Notes: generated by a model from the letters alone, not told the origin. Shown: positions 1-8,322, counted from the stretch's first letter. The stretch: DNA of 23,750 bases from Litorimonas sp964610115 (GCA_964610115.1 CAZSUW010000039.1:1-23750), one strand, 5' to 3'. Made by a program: numbers and translations.

Positions 1-2
1 AC

Positions 3-893
3 GCGCACAGTGTGACCGTCCTCGGCGAATGGGAGCGGGAGACCTATCGCATCATTCCCAATTTCACCGAAGCGGACGCAGAACCCGAAAATGAGGTCGG
101 TGCTGTCGCGGCGGATTATCGCTATAGCCAAGACGCCCTGACCGTCACCGCGTCTCTGCGCCATGACATTAATGATCTTTTCAAAGACGCCACGACCTGG
201 CGGGTCGGCGCGGGTTACGCCCTGCCATGGGACGGTCGCCTGCGCGCCTCCGTCGGGACCGGCATTAAAAACCCGTCCATGATCGAACTCTTCGGCTTTT
301 TCCCGGGCAGTAATTTTACGGGCAATCGCGATCTGCAGCCTGAAGAAAGCCTCGGGCTCAGCGTCGGTTATGAGCAATCGGTCGGCAATTTCGAAGGCTC
401 GATTGATGTCTTTTACAGCGAGCTGCAGGATGAAATCACGACCGTTTTCAATCCTGATTTTACCAGTACGGTCATCAATCTGGACACAGATTCCACCCGA
501 TCCGGCATTGAACTGGAAGGCCGCTACACGCTCGGCGATTTCGTCATTACTGGTGCCGCGACACTCCTCGATAGCGAGCAAGACGGCCTTGAAGAAATCC
601 GCCGACCGGATTTCACGGCCAGTGCATCGATCAATTGGAACGCGACGGACGATCTGTTCCTATCCGCGTTTATCGACCATACGGGATCTCAACGCGACAC
701 GGATTTCGCGACGTTCACCGATGTCACCCTCGACAGCTTCACGCTGATTGGCGCGCACGCCAATTATGCGCTGAATGACGTCGTCTCTGTCTCTCTGCGA
801 GGAGAAAACCTGCTGGACGCGGACTATCAGGAAATTGTCGGCTTCACCTCACCGGGACGGGCCGTCTTTATGGGCCTCAGCGCGGACTTCTAG
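3..893 (+). CDS. btuB: TonB-dependent outer-membrane receptor, C-terminal part (BtuB-like)
   Basis: The gene is cut by the window start: the frame is open from base 3, so a GTG at base 12 is probably internal. About 296 residues of beta-barrel remain, with alternating aromatic/polar strands and acidic loops. The end matches TonB receptors: an E-N-L-L-D-A-D-Y-Q segment, then a glycine/proline-rich turn (SPGRAV) and a last strand ending in phenylalanine, as needed for BAM-dependent insertion. The short last strands resemble BtuB, and btuF-btuC-btuD lie 3.4 kb downstream on the same strand, so uptake of vitamin B12 or a related corrinoid across the outer membrane is inferred. The plug domain and TonB box are outside the window, so a siderophore receptor remains possible. 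The TAG stop overlaps the stop of the facing TraB gene. Confidence 0.85.
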   Translation, partial: AHSVTVLGEWERETYRIIPNFTEADAEPENEVGAVAADYRYSQDALTVTASLRHDINDLFKDATTWRVGAGYALPWDGRLRASVGTGIKNPSMIELFGFFPGSNFTGNRDLQPEESLGLSVGYEQSVGNFEGSIDVFYSELQDEITTVFNPDFTSTVINLDTDSTRSGIELEGRYTLGDFVITGAATLLDSEQDGLEEIRRPDFTASASINWNATDDLFLSAFIDHTGSQRDTDFATFTDVTLDSFTLIGAHANYALNDVVSVSLRGENLLDADYQEIVGFTSPGRAVFMGLSADF

Positions 894-1891
894 TCCGTCG
901 CTGCGGGCGTATCCGGAATTTCCGCGATCGTCGGGGTGATCACATCTTCGCCCATAAAGGCGAAATAGCGCGTCACGACATAACCGCGATCTTTAAGGTC
1001 CTGGACCAAATTATCTTCGCCGATCAAATGCGACACACCGACGGCCGCAAAGCCCACGCCAGAGCCTTGCATAAAGCGGTCCAGCTGTTCCGCCCAAGCT
1101 TCATTCCGTGCGCCCAGCACAGCTTCGACGTAGTCTGGCGGCGCATCAGCGAGCGGTTCGACCAAGGCCTGCTCCAATGTCGGGACATCCCCCACCGCCC
1201 AATGCCGCGCGACACGGTCGAGCATGGCCGGCATCGCGTCGAATTGCTCCATTGTATCCGTGAGGATAGCGAGCTGTGTGTCCAACGACAAATCGGTCAC
1301 GCTACGAATTTGATCCGTTGGGGTTTCCAAATAGATGATGGCCTTGCCGGCCCCGCGGGCCCGACTTTTTAGGGCTTCATCCGGTGACATATCCGCCGAC
1401 AAACCCGCAGACAGGGCCGCACTGAGCGTCAGATATTCCGTCGCCAGCCAAGGCTGCATAGCATCCAGACTGGCCAGCGGAATATCGCCATTATTCGCCA
1501 CCGCTTCCAAAAGCTTGGCTTGGTAATTGTCTAAATCATCGGTCAGACGCCGCCCATCCCGGCGCAGCCCTAATTCCGAGGTCAGCTTTTCGGCACGGAC
1601 CGCCTCTAACCCGCTATTATCGGCTTCGAAAAAGACGGTTCCAGCCCGCCCAAACGCCTCACGCTGGTCAGCCTTATTCCAAATCACGCCGCGCGGCAAT
1701 AAATGCACCGTGCCGAATAGATAGAGCGTGCTGTCTTCATCCACGGCACGCCAGATAGCGGGCGCGTCATTGCGGGCGCGCGCATCATCAACCTTGCTCT
1801 GTGCGCCCGAGAGAACAGGGGCTTCACCACAGGCGGCCAGCGCCCCGAGGGCGACAGCGCTCAGCCCACATAATTTCAACCGCGCGAGCAT
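890..1891 (-). CDS. TraB/GumN family lipoprotein (putative TIKI-like metalloprotease fold)
   Basis: This 333-residue protein starts with a lipoprotein signal peptide whose lipobox is LAAC (Cys21). It then follows the TraB/GumN pattern: a GxxH motif in LFGTVHLLP (G60-H63), an acidic FFEAD strand near 87-91, an A-G-K...LET segment near 181-190, and a second GxxH motif (GVSH, 285-288) in the conserved C-terminal GVSHLIGEDNL block. In the related eukaryotic TIKI proteins the two GxxH motifs and a glutamate form the metalloprotease site; activity in bacterial GumN proteins is not established. The gene starts 33 nt after the end of the M10 protease gene on the same strand, so the two are probably co-transcribed. 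It would sit in the periplasm or on a membrane surface. The family call is firm; the function is open. Confidence 0.9.
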   Translation of the reverse strand: MLARLKLCGLSAVALGALAACGEAPVLSGAQSKVDDARARNDAPAIWRAVDEDSTLYLFGTVHLLPRGVIWNKADQREAFGRAGTVFFEADNSGLEAVRAEKLTSELGLRRDGRRLTDDLDNYQAKLLEAVANNGDIPLASLDAMQPWLATEYLTLSAALSAGLSADMSPDEALKSRARGAGKAIIYLETPTDQIRSVTDLSLDTQLAILTDTMEQFDAMPAMLDRVARHWAVGDVPTLEQALVEPLADAPPDYVEAVLGARNEAWAEQLDRFMQGSGVGFAAVGVSHLIGEDNLVQDLKDRGYVVTRYFAFMGEDVITPTIAEIPDTPAATD

Positions 1892-1924
1892 GTTGGCTCT
1901 TTCAAAACCAAATTCTATCGGCGT

Positions 1925-4219
1925 TTAGAATAGCTCTGGAATATCAATCAGGATCCAAGACTCGTCAAAAACAGGCAGCTCTGCCTGATCGCCACTCGCG
2001 GTGGCTGCCGTCGTGCCAGTGAACACGCTACCATCCAAGAGGTTGTCGATGCGCCTGTCGAGATCCGTTCCGAAGTCATCAATCGAATCTTCCGGCGGGG
2101 TTACGGTATCGTCCGGTGGCGTTGTGGTCCCTTCAAAGCCAAAGGCTTCTGCGGTCAGGGTCGCCATGCTAACGCCGTTCAGCGTCAACGTGTTCCCGCC
2201 GGACAAATCAATCAGGACATTGCCGCCATTTTCAGACGCCGCCGCCATTATGGCGTCAAAGCTATCAAACCCTGTTACACCGCTCAGGTCTATTTGATCC
2301 TCGCTGACATCAAAGTCAGTAATCACGTCGGCTCCACTATTCGCGCCCGAAAGCACAAAAGTATCGGCCCCGTCACCGCCCGTCATCGTGTCATTGCCCA
2401 GACCGCCGTCTAAACGGTTATCGGCAGAATTGCCTGTAAGTGTATCATTGCCGGACCCGCCAATGGCGTTTTCGATAACCGTGCCAAGCGCGATGGAGAC
2501 GTTATTGACCAGCGCGTCCGTCGTACTGGCCGTATTCGTATTATCGCCAATGGAGGAAAAAGTACCGGCGACTAAGCTGATCGTTTGATTGGCGGAATAG
2601 CCGGAGAAATCAAATGTATCTGCCCCTCCCGCATCATAGAAAGCCAGAGACGGTGGACGAATGCCTTGGTCAAAAAACGTCGTTTCGAAGTTGAGGATTC
2701 CAGTCTCTGTCGAGTTAAACCCGTAAACCGTATCACCGGACCGCGTGGCGGTATTGGCCCCGTATAGGTCTTGAATGGCGTAAATGTCCGCCATTTGCAG
2801 GCCAAGGACCAAGCGCGGTGTCCCTGTACCAGCCTCACCTTGGTCGAAATAACTCATAACTGTGTAGTTCCAAGCATCTTGGTTGAAGACGTTGAAATCA
2901 CGTCCACCCGATGAGGAAATGCCATTATAGGGTCCCGCATGACCGAGGCCCAGCGCATGTCCAACCTCATGAATGTAGGTCTGATAACGATAAGAGTTGA
3001 AGGCGTAATTGGCCGAGCCATCGCCGTTCAGATCCCAATTTTCTGAAACTGTAATGCGAGCCGACGTAATCACGCCGTTGGACGTGGTTGTCGAAGCGAA
3101 GGCTTGTTGCCCGTCATCTTCGCCATTGTCCTCATTAAAGGTCAAATCCGCCGTGCCGCCTGTGGATTCGACAAATACGATACCAGACGCTTCGGCCCAA
3201 AGTTCCATAGCGGCAATAGCCAGTGTCTTCGCCCCGTCTGCCAGTCCGGAAACATCATAGGTGATCGTCGTTTGGTTCCAGCTTTCCGGATTGTCGAATT
3301 GATCTGTCAGGAAGAAAGCCTGCTCTTCAATCGAAAAATCCGGACGCTCGTCTGAGCGTTCCGCAAAGACCGTATAGTCGCCCGTTGTTGTCGTCCAACC
3401 CGAAGCGCCAAGATAGAACGTCCCGCTTTCCGTGGCGGTGAAGAACATTAAGCTATTGCGGTTTTCACCCGCACCGTCCCCATCAATGTCGACATCATCA
3501 TTTGTCTGGATCAGGGCCCCATTACCGTCATACAGGTTGAGCAGCGGATCTTCATGCGGGTTATCGCCGGATCGCAACATGAAGAAGACATATTCGACGC
3601 CCGCTTCCAGCTCGATTGCAAACCAATCCTCATCGGTGGCTGTGCTGCGCGTGCCGGATGCCCGTCCGCCGACTGTCAGCGATCCTGTTGTGGACGTGTC
3701 CGCGGGTAAGTCTGTGCCGGCGCCTTCATTGGCCAGAGGAAGGCTCATTTTTGAGTAGGTGTCCGCCACGTCCATATAGGCCGAGCTGACCGCATCAGAA
3801 GACAAACCTGTCAGGTCCGTCACGGCATCAATCAGCCCATCAAATGTTAAAGAAATCATCCCCGTATCGATCAGGGTTTGAATATCTTGCGTCATCTGCG
3901 CGATAGCGGCTTTGATCGTCATGGCATTGCCATGCCCGTGCCCACACGCACAACAACCACTATCCGCGCTATAGACATGCCCGTCATCGATCAGCGCATT
4001 GACGGCTGTCTGCGCGAACATTTGCGCGACAGAGCCCTCGAAGACACCGAGCATCCCGCTTTCAACCAACTGGCTTTCCAGCTGAAGGATAGCCTCAATG
4101 GCGACGCTATTTTCAAAGGATAGCGGATCAATCTCGTCAATCGCCTCGCGCGCTTCTGCCTCTGAGCGGCTCAAACCAAGGAGCGCATCAATCAGGTTGA
4201 ACTCGTAAGGCTTGAACAT
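1925..4219 (-). CDS. Exported M10 (serralysin-type) zinc metalloprotease with PPC domain and RTX repeats
   Basis: A 764-residue multidomain protein. Residues 1-170 are a helical propeptide-like region with an unusual Cys/His cluster, CCACGHGHG (89-97). Residues about 172-288 look like a bacterial pre-peptidase C-terminal (PPC) beta-sandwich. Residues about 305-490 are the protease, with the zinc motif HEVGHALGLGH (417-427) and Met-turn MSY (455-457). Glycine/aspartate RTX nonapeptides follow (GGSGNDTLT at 587, GGLGNDTMTGGDGADTF at 605-621), then about 140 residues of C-terminal tail. There is no N-terminal signal peptide, so type I secretion with calcium-dependent folding outside the cell is inferred, but no type I exporter is in this window. 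ATG is preceded by AAAGGA at good spacing. Probably first gene of a two-gene unit with the TraB/GumN lipoprotein. Substrate unknown. Confidence 0.93.
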   Translation of the reverse strand: MFKPYEFNLIDALLGLSRSEAEAREAIDEIDPLSFENSVAIEAILQLESQLVESGMLGVFEGSVAQMFAQTAVNALIDDGHVYSADSGCCACGHGHGNAMTIKAAIAQMTQDIQTLIDTGMISLTFDGLIDAVTDLTGLSSDAVSSAYMDVADTYSKMSLPLANEGAGTDLPADTSTTGSLTVGGRASGTRSTATDEDWFAIELEAGVEYVFFMLRSGDNPHEDPLLNLYDGNGALIQTNDDVDIDGDGAGENRNSLMFFTATESGTFYLGASGWTTTTGDYTVFAERSDERPDFSIEEQAFFLTDQFDNPESWNQTTITYDVSGLADGAKTLAIAAMELWAEASGIVFVESTGGTADLTFNEDNGEDDGQQAFASTTTSNGVITSARITVSENWDLNGDGSANYAFNSYRYQTYIHEVGHALGLGHAGPYNGISSSGGRDFNVFNQDAWNYTVMSYFDQGEAGTGTPRLVLGLQMADIYAIQDLYGANTATRSGDTVYGFNSTETGILNFETTFFDQGIRPPSLAFYDAGGADTFDFSGYSANQTISLVAGTFSSIGDNTNTASTTDALVNNVSIALGTVIENAIGGSGNDTLTGNSADNRLDGGLGNDTMTGGDGADTFVLSGANSGADVITDFDVSEDQIDLSGVTGFDSFDAIMAAASENGGNVLIDLSGGNTLTLNGVSMATLTAEAFGFEGTTTPPDDTVTPPEDSIDDFGTDLDRRIDNLLDGSVFTGTTAATASGDQAELPVFDESWILIDIPELF

Positions 4220-4319
4220 AGCGGTCCTTTATTCCATTGCGCGGCGTGAGACGCCGAGATCGCTTATTGGTGTAAACATTGCACAAATGAATAAAGTCTG
4301 ACAGGAGACTCTCGATTCC
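4220..4319. promoter_or_regulatory. Divergent intergenic region between the M10 protease and btuF
   Basis: This 100-bp spacer must hold both start signals. It contains a short perfect dyad, CGGCGT-GAG-ACGCCG (4242-4256), a possible operator or hairpin. On the plus strand TTGGTG (4267-4272) and AATAAA (4290-4295) are 17 bp apart and could be a weak sigma-70-type promoter, followed by AGGAG (4303-4307). I looked for a cobalamin riboswitch and its B12 box and found none. Promoter assignment is inference. Confidence 0.35.
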
Positions 4320-5222
4320 GTGCAATATTCTGTCGCCAAGGCTAATAAGATGTTTGCAAAGATTACTCGCGGAGCCAAATCACGATTTCAGCGGAATGTA
4401 ACAAGATTTTTCCCGCTAAACGTGCCGACCTTCGTGTTGATTCCCTTGGTTTTTGTCCTTTCGGCCTGTCAGAATCAGCCTGACACGCTGTCGAAGGACA
4501 GGGCTAAACCCGCTGAGACTGCTCTCGCCTCCACGACATTATGCGCCGATAGCTACCTTTTAGCCGTGGCGCCTGAGCAGATCACGGCTTTGTCTTGGCA
4601 AGCGGGCTCTGACCTCTCTACAGTGACAGAGGCCGCCCGAAACTTACCGCGCTTATCGGATAGTCGCGAAGCGATCTTCGGCGTGAAGGCCAACCTGATA
4701 ACGGGCCCAGCCAGCCGGATAAAAGGCGATTTGGACCTTGTCTGGGGCGAAGATTTTTCCACTCTTGCGCATAACCTGGAACAGTTGCAATCAATGACGG
4801 ACGCGGATGTTTCACCCGTTCTAAGCGCTCTCACGGCCACGGAAAACCTCCCCCACCCGCAACGCAAACCGCGTATCTTATATCTATCCCGTTCCGGCGG
4901 ATCGGCTGGGCCAGGAACATTTGTCGATGCCGTGATAAAACGCGCGGGCGGCATCAATGCCGCGACGGCCGCAGGATGGCATACGCCTAGCGTCGAAGCG
5001 CTGATTACCACGGATGCAGACATCATCCTGACGAGCTTTTTTAGTTCTAACTATCACGGCGTGAGTGACCGTGCGATCCGGCATAAGGCGTTGCGGGACT
5101 ATATCGACGCTCACCCCCGAATTGACGTGCCCGGACGGCTATGGCCTTGCGCGGGGCCCGGCCTGATCGAGGCGACGACGCGGATCAACAGCGCTATTTT
5201 GGAATGGGCGGACACACCATGA
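4320..5222 (+). CDS. btuF: Cobalamin ABC transporter substrate-binding lipoprotein (BtuF-like)
   Basis: A periplasmic-binding-protein-like lipoprotein, 300 residues from GTG 4320 or 290 from ATG 4350. AGGAG lies 12 nt before the GTG, slightly far, so ATG 4350 is a real alternative. Both leave a long basic n-region before the hydrophobic segment and lipobox LSAC (Cys50 from the GTG). The mature part has the two-lobe class III binding-protein pattern: a first lobe strand (TTLCADSYLLAVAPEQITAL), a mid-protein connecting helix, and a second lobe (RILYLSRSGG..., TTDADIILTSFF). It should bring corrinoid to BtuC. One cysteine in each lobe (TTLC, LWPC) could pair, though this is not shown. It overlaps btuC by ATGA. 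Ferric-siderophore binding is the main alternative, since the family is shared; the B12 call rests partly on context. Confidence 0.82.
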   Translation: MQYSVAKANKMFAKITRGAKSRFQRNVTRFFPLNVPTFVLIPLVFVLSACQNQPDTLSKDRAKPAETALASTTLCADSYLLAVAPEQITALSWQAGSDLSTVTEAARNLPRLSDSREAIFGVKANLITGPASRIKGDLDLVWGEDFSTLAHNLEQLQSMTDADVSPVLSALTATENLPHPQRKPRILYLSRSGGSAGPGTFVDAVIKRAGGINAATAAGWHTPSVEALITTDADIILTSFFSSNYHGVSDRAIRHKALRDYIDAHPRIDVPGRLWPCAGPGLIEATTRINSAILEWADTP

Positions 5223-6250
5223 CGCGCCCCATCACAATACTGTCGGTCTGGATCATCGCCGGGATTGCCATCGCCCTGTCACTCCTCGCGTCCATTAGCA
5301 TTGGCCCCGCCGATATTAGCCCGCAAGAGGCCCTCGCCGCCTTGCTCAGCCCAGGGCAATGGCAAGGGCAAGGACAAAGTCCAAATCAGAACGACGCCGA
5401 CATCATCATTCGCCATATCCGCCTACCGCGCGCGCTTGCTGCCCTGATCGTTGGGGCGGGCTTGGGGGCGTCGGGCGCGGCCTTGCAGGGCTTTACGCGC
5501 AACGATCTGGCCGCGCCGGGCTTGTTGGGCTTTTCGGCCTGCGCCGCTTTTGGTGCGGTTATCGCGCTTTACTTCGGCCTTGGTTGGGCCGTTATGCCCG
5601 GCGCGCTTGCAGGGGCCATGATAGGCGCCATCGCCATCACTTTGATGGCGCGACGGCAAGTCGGCGCGGGCGGATTGATCTTGGCCGGGATCGGTATCGG
5701 GGCTTTGGCAACAGCGCTGACAGGTCTAGCCATGAACCTCGCCCCGAACCCGTGGGCGCTCTCAGAACTCACCTATTGGTTGATGGGATCGTTAGAAGGC
5801 GCAGACTGGCCCAAGCTGGGTGTCGCCACCGGACTAACGCTGCTCGGCCTCATCGCCCTCTCCATCTGTGGCCGGGCGCTCGGGGCTTTATCTTTGGGCG
5901 AAGACGTCGCGGCGAGCCTCGGCATTTCGGTATTACGCATACAGAGCTTGCTGATCGCCGGCACAGCCCTGTGCATTGGCGCGGGCGTGGCGCTCGCCGG
6001 TGCGATCGGCTTTGTTGGCTTATTCGTCCCGCACATTGTTCGACGCTTGCCGCAACGGCTCGGGGGCACGACCGATCCTGCCGCTTTGATCGGACGCTCT
6101 GCGCTTGGCGGGGCGTGGTTTCTTTTGATTACCGATACGGTCGTGCGAGCGGTTTCCGGACCCGGAACACCGCTCTATTTGGGCATTGTGACCTCTCTGA
6201 TTGGGGTGCCTTTCTTCCTCTATCTAGCCTTGCGAAAGATTGCAGCATGA
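5219..6250 (+). CDS. btuC: Cobalamin ABC transporter permease (BtuC/FecCD family)
   Basis: A 343-residue, strongly hydrophobic inner-membrane protein with about ten predicted transmembrane segments, the usual size for BtuC/FhuB/FecCD permeases. Family landmarks are the GAALQGFTRNDLAAPGLLGF stretch (around residues 84-105), the helix-breaking glycine/alanine-rich core, and the coupling segment GFVGLFVPHIVRR (around 263-275) that contacts the ATPase. ATG 5219 is chosen because it overlaps the btuF stop as ATGA; an in-frame start 26 codons earlier would run through btuF and adds only a charged, non-membrane stretch. The end overlaps btuD the same way, which implies translational coupling. It forms the channel through which the corrinoid, delivered by BtuF, crosses the inner membrane. 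Confidence 0.92.
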   Translation: MTRPITILSVWIIAGIAIALSLLASISIGPADISPQEALAALLSPGQWQGQGQSPNQNDADIIIRHIRLPRALAALIVGAGLGASGAALQGFTRNDLAAPGLLGFSACAAFGAVIALYFGLGWAVMPGALAGAMIGAIAITLMARRQVGAGGLILAGIGIGALATALTGLAMNLAPNPWALSELTYWLMGSLEGADWPKLGVATGLTLLGLIALSICGRALGALSLGEDVAASLGISVLRIQSLLIAGTALCIGAGVALAGAIGFVGLFVPHIVRRLPQRLGGTTDPAALIGRSALGGAWFLLITDTVVRAVSGPGTPLYLGIVTSLIGVPFFLYLALRKIAA

Positions 6251-6978
6251 GCGCGCTATCGTGGCAGTCTTTAAAGGTTTTCTACGGCGATCGCCCTGCG
6301 CTTGATCTCGGCCCGATCTCGCTGGAAGGCGGACAAATGATCGCCCTGCTCGGTCCGAACGGGTCTGGTAAATCAAGCTTGCTGAAAGCCTTGATCAACG
6401 CTGTGCCCCACAAGGCGACAGGCCTGACGCTGCATGGCGATCCGGCGGCCGGGCTATCGCGCACAGAACGCGCCCGCCATATCGCCTATTTATCACAAGC
6501 CCGAACGGGGCCGGCGCTCAGCTCTGTTCGGGATATTATCAAACTGGGTCGCGTGCCGTATCATGGCGCCGATCCTGACGGACGGGTCGAGGCCGTGATA
6601 CGCCGCCTCGATCTGAGCGCCTTGGCGAACAGGCGGTTTGGCACATTATCCGGGGGGGAACAGGCCCGGGTCTTGCTGGCCCGCACGCTAGCCGTCGGCG
6701 CAGATATTATCCTGGTTGATGAACCCACCGCCGCGCTGGACCCGTTCTATGCGCTTAGCCTGTTGGACGCCCTAAAAGAGGAAACAAAACGCGGCGCGCT
6801 CGTCATTGTCAGCTTACATGACCTGACCTTGGCAAAACGCTACGCCGATGATGCCCTTATCTTGAACCACAGCCGCCTTGTCACGGCCGGACCGGTATCC
6901 GAAGCGCTAAGCCCCGCTATTTTAAGCGACGTCTTTCGTTTGCAAATGGGGGAAGACGGGTTTCAGCCCCGCCAATGA
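6247..6978 (+). CDS. btuD: Cobalamin ABC transporter ATPase (BtuD-like)
   Basis: A 243-residue ABC ATPase with every core motif: Walker A GPNGSGKS (36-43), Q-loop glutamine in YLSQA (Gln84), signature LSGGE (134-138), Walker B IILVDEP (154-160) and the switch histidine in SLHD (His191). Its size and order suit the FepC/BtuD group that partners FecCD permeases. ATG 6247 overlaps the btuC stop (ATGA). The same frame stays open far upstream through btuC, but those codons give an arginine-rich non-protein-like sequence and are not part of the gene. It powers BtuC by ATP hydrolysis at the cytoplasmic face. Third and last gene of the btuFCD unit; no clear terminator follows in the 46-bp space before the convergent dCTP deaminase gene. 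Confidence 0.92.
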   Translation: MSALSWQSLKVFYGDRPALDLGPISLEGGQMIALLGPNGSGKSSLLKALINAVPHKATGLTLHGDPAAGLSRTERARHIAYLSQARTGPALSSVRDIIKLGRVPYHGADPDGRVEAVIRRLDLSALANRRFGTLSGGEQARVLLARTLAVGADIILVDEPTAALDPFYALSLLDALKEETKRGALVIVSLHDLTLAKRYADDALILNHSRLVTAGPVSEALSPAILSDVFRLQMGEDGFQPRQ

Positions 6979-7024
6979 TCCCCTCATGCGCCGGACGCTC
7001 ATACGCTTGGAGCGCTGACGTCTT

Positions 7025-8047
7025 TCATGTCGTGAAATGCTTACCCAGTCGCAAACCTTGCATCTGGTAGTTGCTTCCATTCGTGCCATAGATCGTATTC
7101 GGGCGTTCGCTCAATGCTTCGAACACAAGGTGCGCGACCGGCTGACCATGACGCAGAAGAAACGGCACGTCCCGGCCGCGAACTTCTAACACGGCGCGGG
7201 ACCCACGATCGGCCGCGCGGCCACCCCCTTCCACCGTTCCAAAACCGGGATCGAAAAAGCCAGCATAATGGGCGCGAAACTCGCCGATCTCTGTATCAAT
7301 CGCCGCCATTTCGGCCGCTTCTGTTACAGGGATTTCGACCGCTTCCTGGCTCGCGAGAATGTAAAACTCCTCCGGCTCCAAAATCAGACCGCCACCCGTT
7401 AGGCGTACAGGTTCCCAATAATCCAGCGCCTGATGTGCCCCCACCCCACGAAGATCGACCAGAGCGCTATGGCGACGCGCGCGATAGCCGACAATCTCGG
7501 TCTCGCTCGAAAGGTCAACGCTCACGGTCTGCCGGCGAAGAGGGTTGGCAGACCCGCGGCGCACACGTAATTGTGCGAGCCGGTCCCCGGTCCGTGCGAC
7601 CACGCCAAAAGTTCGCGGCGCGATTTCGAGCCAAAGCGGGCCGCTATACCCGGCGGGTAAGACATCAAACCGGTCTGAGCCCTCACCGATCAGCCGCGCA
7701 AACACATCCAGACGCCCGGTGGAGCTCTTCGGATTGGCAATGGCGGAAAAATCTTCTGGAAGGTTGAGGCGTTCCTGCAACGGCACCAGATAGATACAGC
7801 CCACTTCCAGCACAGCGCCCGGGTCCAATGAAATTTCGTGCAAGCAAAGTGCGCCTATCCCATCTGCAACGCGGCCGCCCTGCCCCGGCAGAAAAGACGC
7901 GCGCATACGATAGGCTGTCTGGCCCAGTCGTAGGTCTAAAGAAGCCGGTTGCAATGTCGGGGGTTGGCCATCTTTCATAGCCTTCGGACCCAGATCAATA
8001 TGACCGGAATCGATAAGCGCGCTAATCTGCTGTGAGGGCAAGATCAT
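7025..8047 (-). CDS. dcd: dCTP deaminase, double-length form (2'-deoxycytidine 5'-triphosphate deaminase)
   Basis: About 340 residues, nearly twice the length of E. coli Dcd, as in the double-domain deaminases common in Alphaproteobacteria. The enzyme converts dCTP to dUTP, the precursor for thymidylate synthesis. The first half carries the family block NPKSSTGRLDVFARL (compare the SS-x-GR motif of Dcd/dUTPase trimers) followed by DVLPAGYSGPLWLEI. The second half repeats the beta-fold with AHYAGFFDPGFG and a VAHLVFE strand. ATG 8047 is preferred; GTG 8053 two codons upstream is possible and neither has a strong ribosome-binding site. The gene converges on btuD and diverges from apaG. No truncation or missing motif was noticed. 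Confidence 0.92.
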   Translation of the reverse strand: MILPSQQISALIDSGHIDLGPKAMKDGQPPTLQPASLDLRLGQTAYRMRASFLPGQGGRVADGIGALCLHEISLDPGAVLEVGCIYLVPLQERLNLPEDFSAIANPKSSTGRLDVFARLIGEGSDRFDVLPAGYSGPLWLEIAPRTFGVVARTGDRLAQLRVRRGSANPLRRQTVSVDLSSETEIVGYRARRHSALVDLRGVGAHQALDYWEPVRLTGGGLILEPEEFYILASQEAVEIPVTEAAEMAAIDTEIGEFRAHYAGFFDPGFGTVEGGGRAADRGSRAVLEVRGRDVPFLLRHGQPVAHLVFEALSERPNTIYGTNGSNYQMQGLRLGKHFTT

Positions 8048-8053
8048 GGGCAC

Positions 8054-8322
8054 GTGCTACCGCGCAGAATAGGGGCCTCACAAGCGGCTGAGGCCGAAAA
8101 GACGGGGATGGCGCAAAGGAATTGCACGATGTTTGGGCCACTATTGCCCCGCGAACGGGCAAAAGAAACGAAAATCCCGCCACTGCGAAAACATGTGAAA
8201 CGCCGCGTTTAAACAGTTGCATAGCAGGCCCGGTCGTGAAACTTTGACTTTGCTTTGAGACATCCGGTCGCAGTGCCGGGGACACCGAGGGGCGGGGTCA
8301 ACTCAAAGCCGGGAGAGTGGAC
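8054..8322. promoter_or_regulatory. Divergent intergenic region dcd/apaG with two dyads
   Basis: A 269-bp spacer between divergent genes. It contains two perfect inverted repeats: GGCCTCA/TGAGGCC (8074-8080 and 8089-8095, 8-nt loop) and TTGCCC/GGGCAA (8144-8149 and 8157-8162, 7-nt loop). Neither is followed by a T-tract, so they are not obvious terminators. No tRNA or recognised small RNA was seen. GGGAG (8311-8315) is the ribosome-binding site of apaG. Role of the dyads unknown. Confidence 0.4.

Noticed and set aside
4220..4319. Possible cobalamin riboswitch ahead of btuF
   Set aside because: The spacer is too short and has no B12-box-like sequence. If the system has one, it is more likely upstream of the receptor gene outside the window.
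5359..6246. Upstream in-frame extension of btuD through btuC, suggesting a 539-residue fusion
   Set aside because: The extension is arginine-rich and has no fold, while btuC in the other frame has all family motifs. ATG 6247 overlaps the btuC stop in the standard way.
7114..7767. 217-codon frame antisense to dcd
   Set aside because: Low-complexity arginine/proline translation opposite a well-supported enzyme gene.
8190..8205. ACATGTGAAAC resembling a second parS
   Set aside because: Only the right half matches; the palindrome is broken. The TGTTTCAC at about 4808 is likewise a half-site inside btuF.
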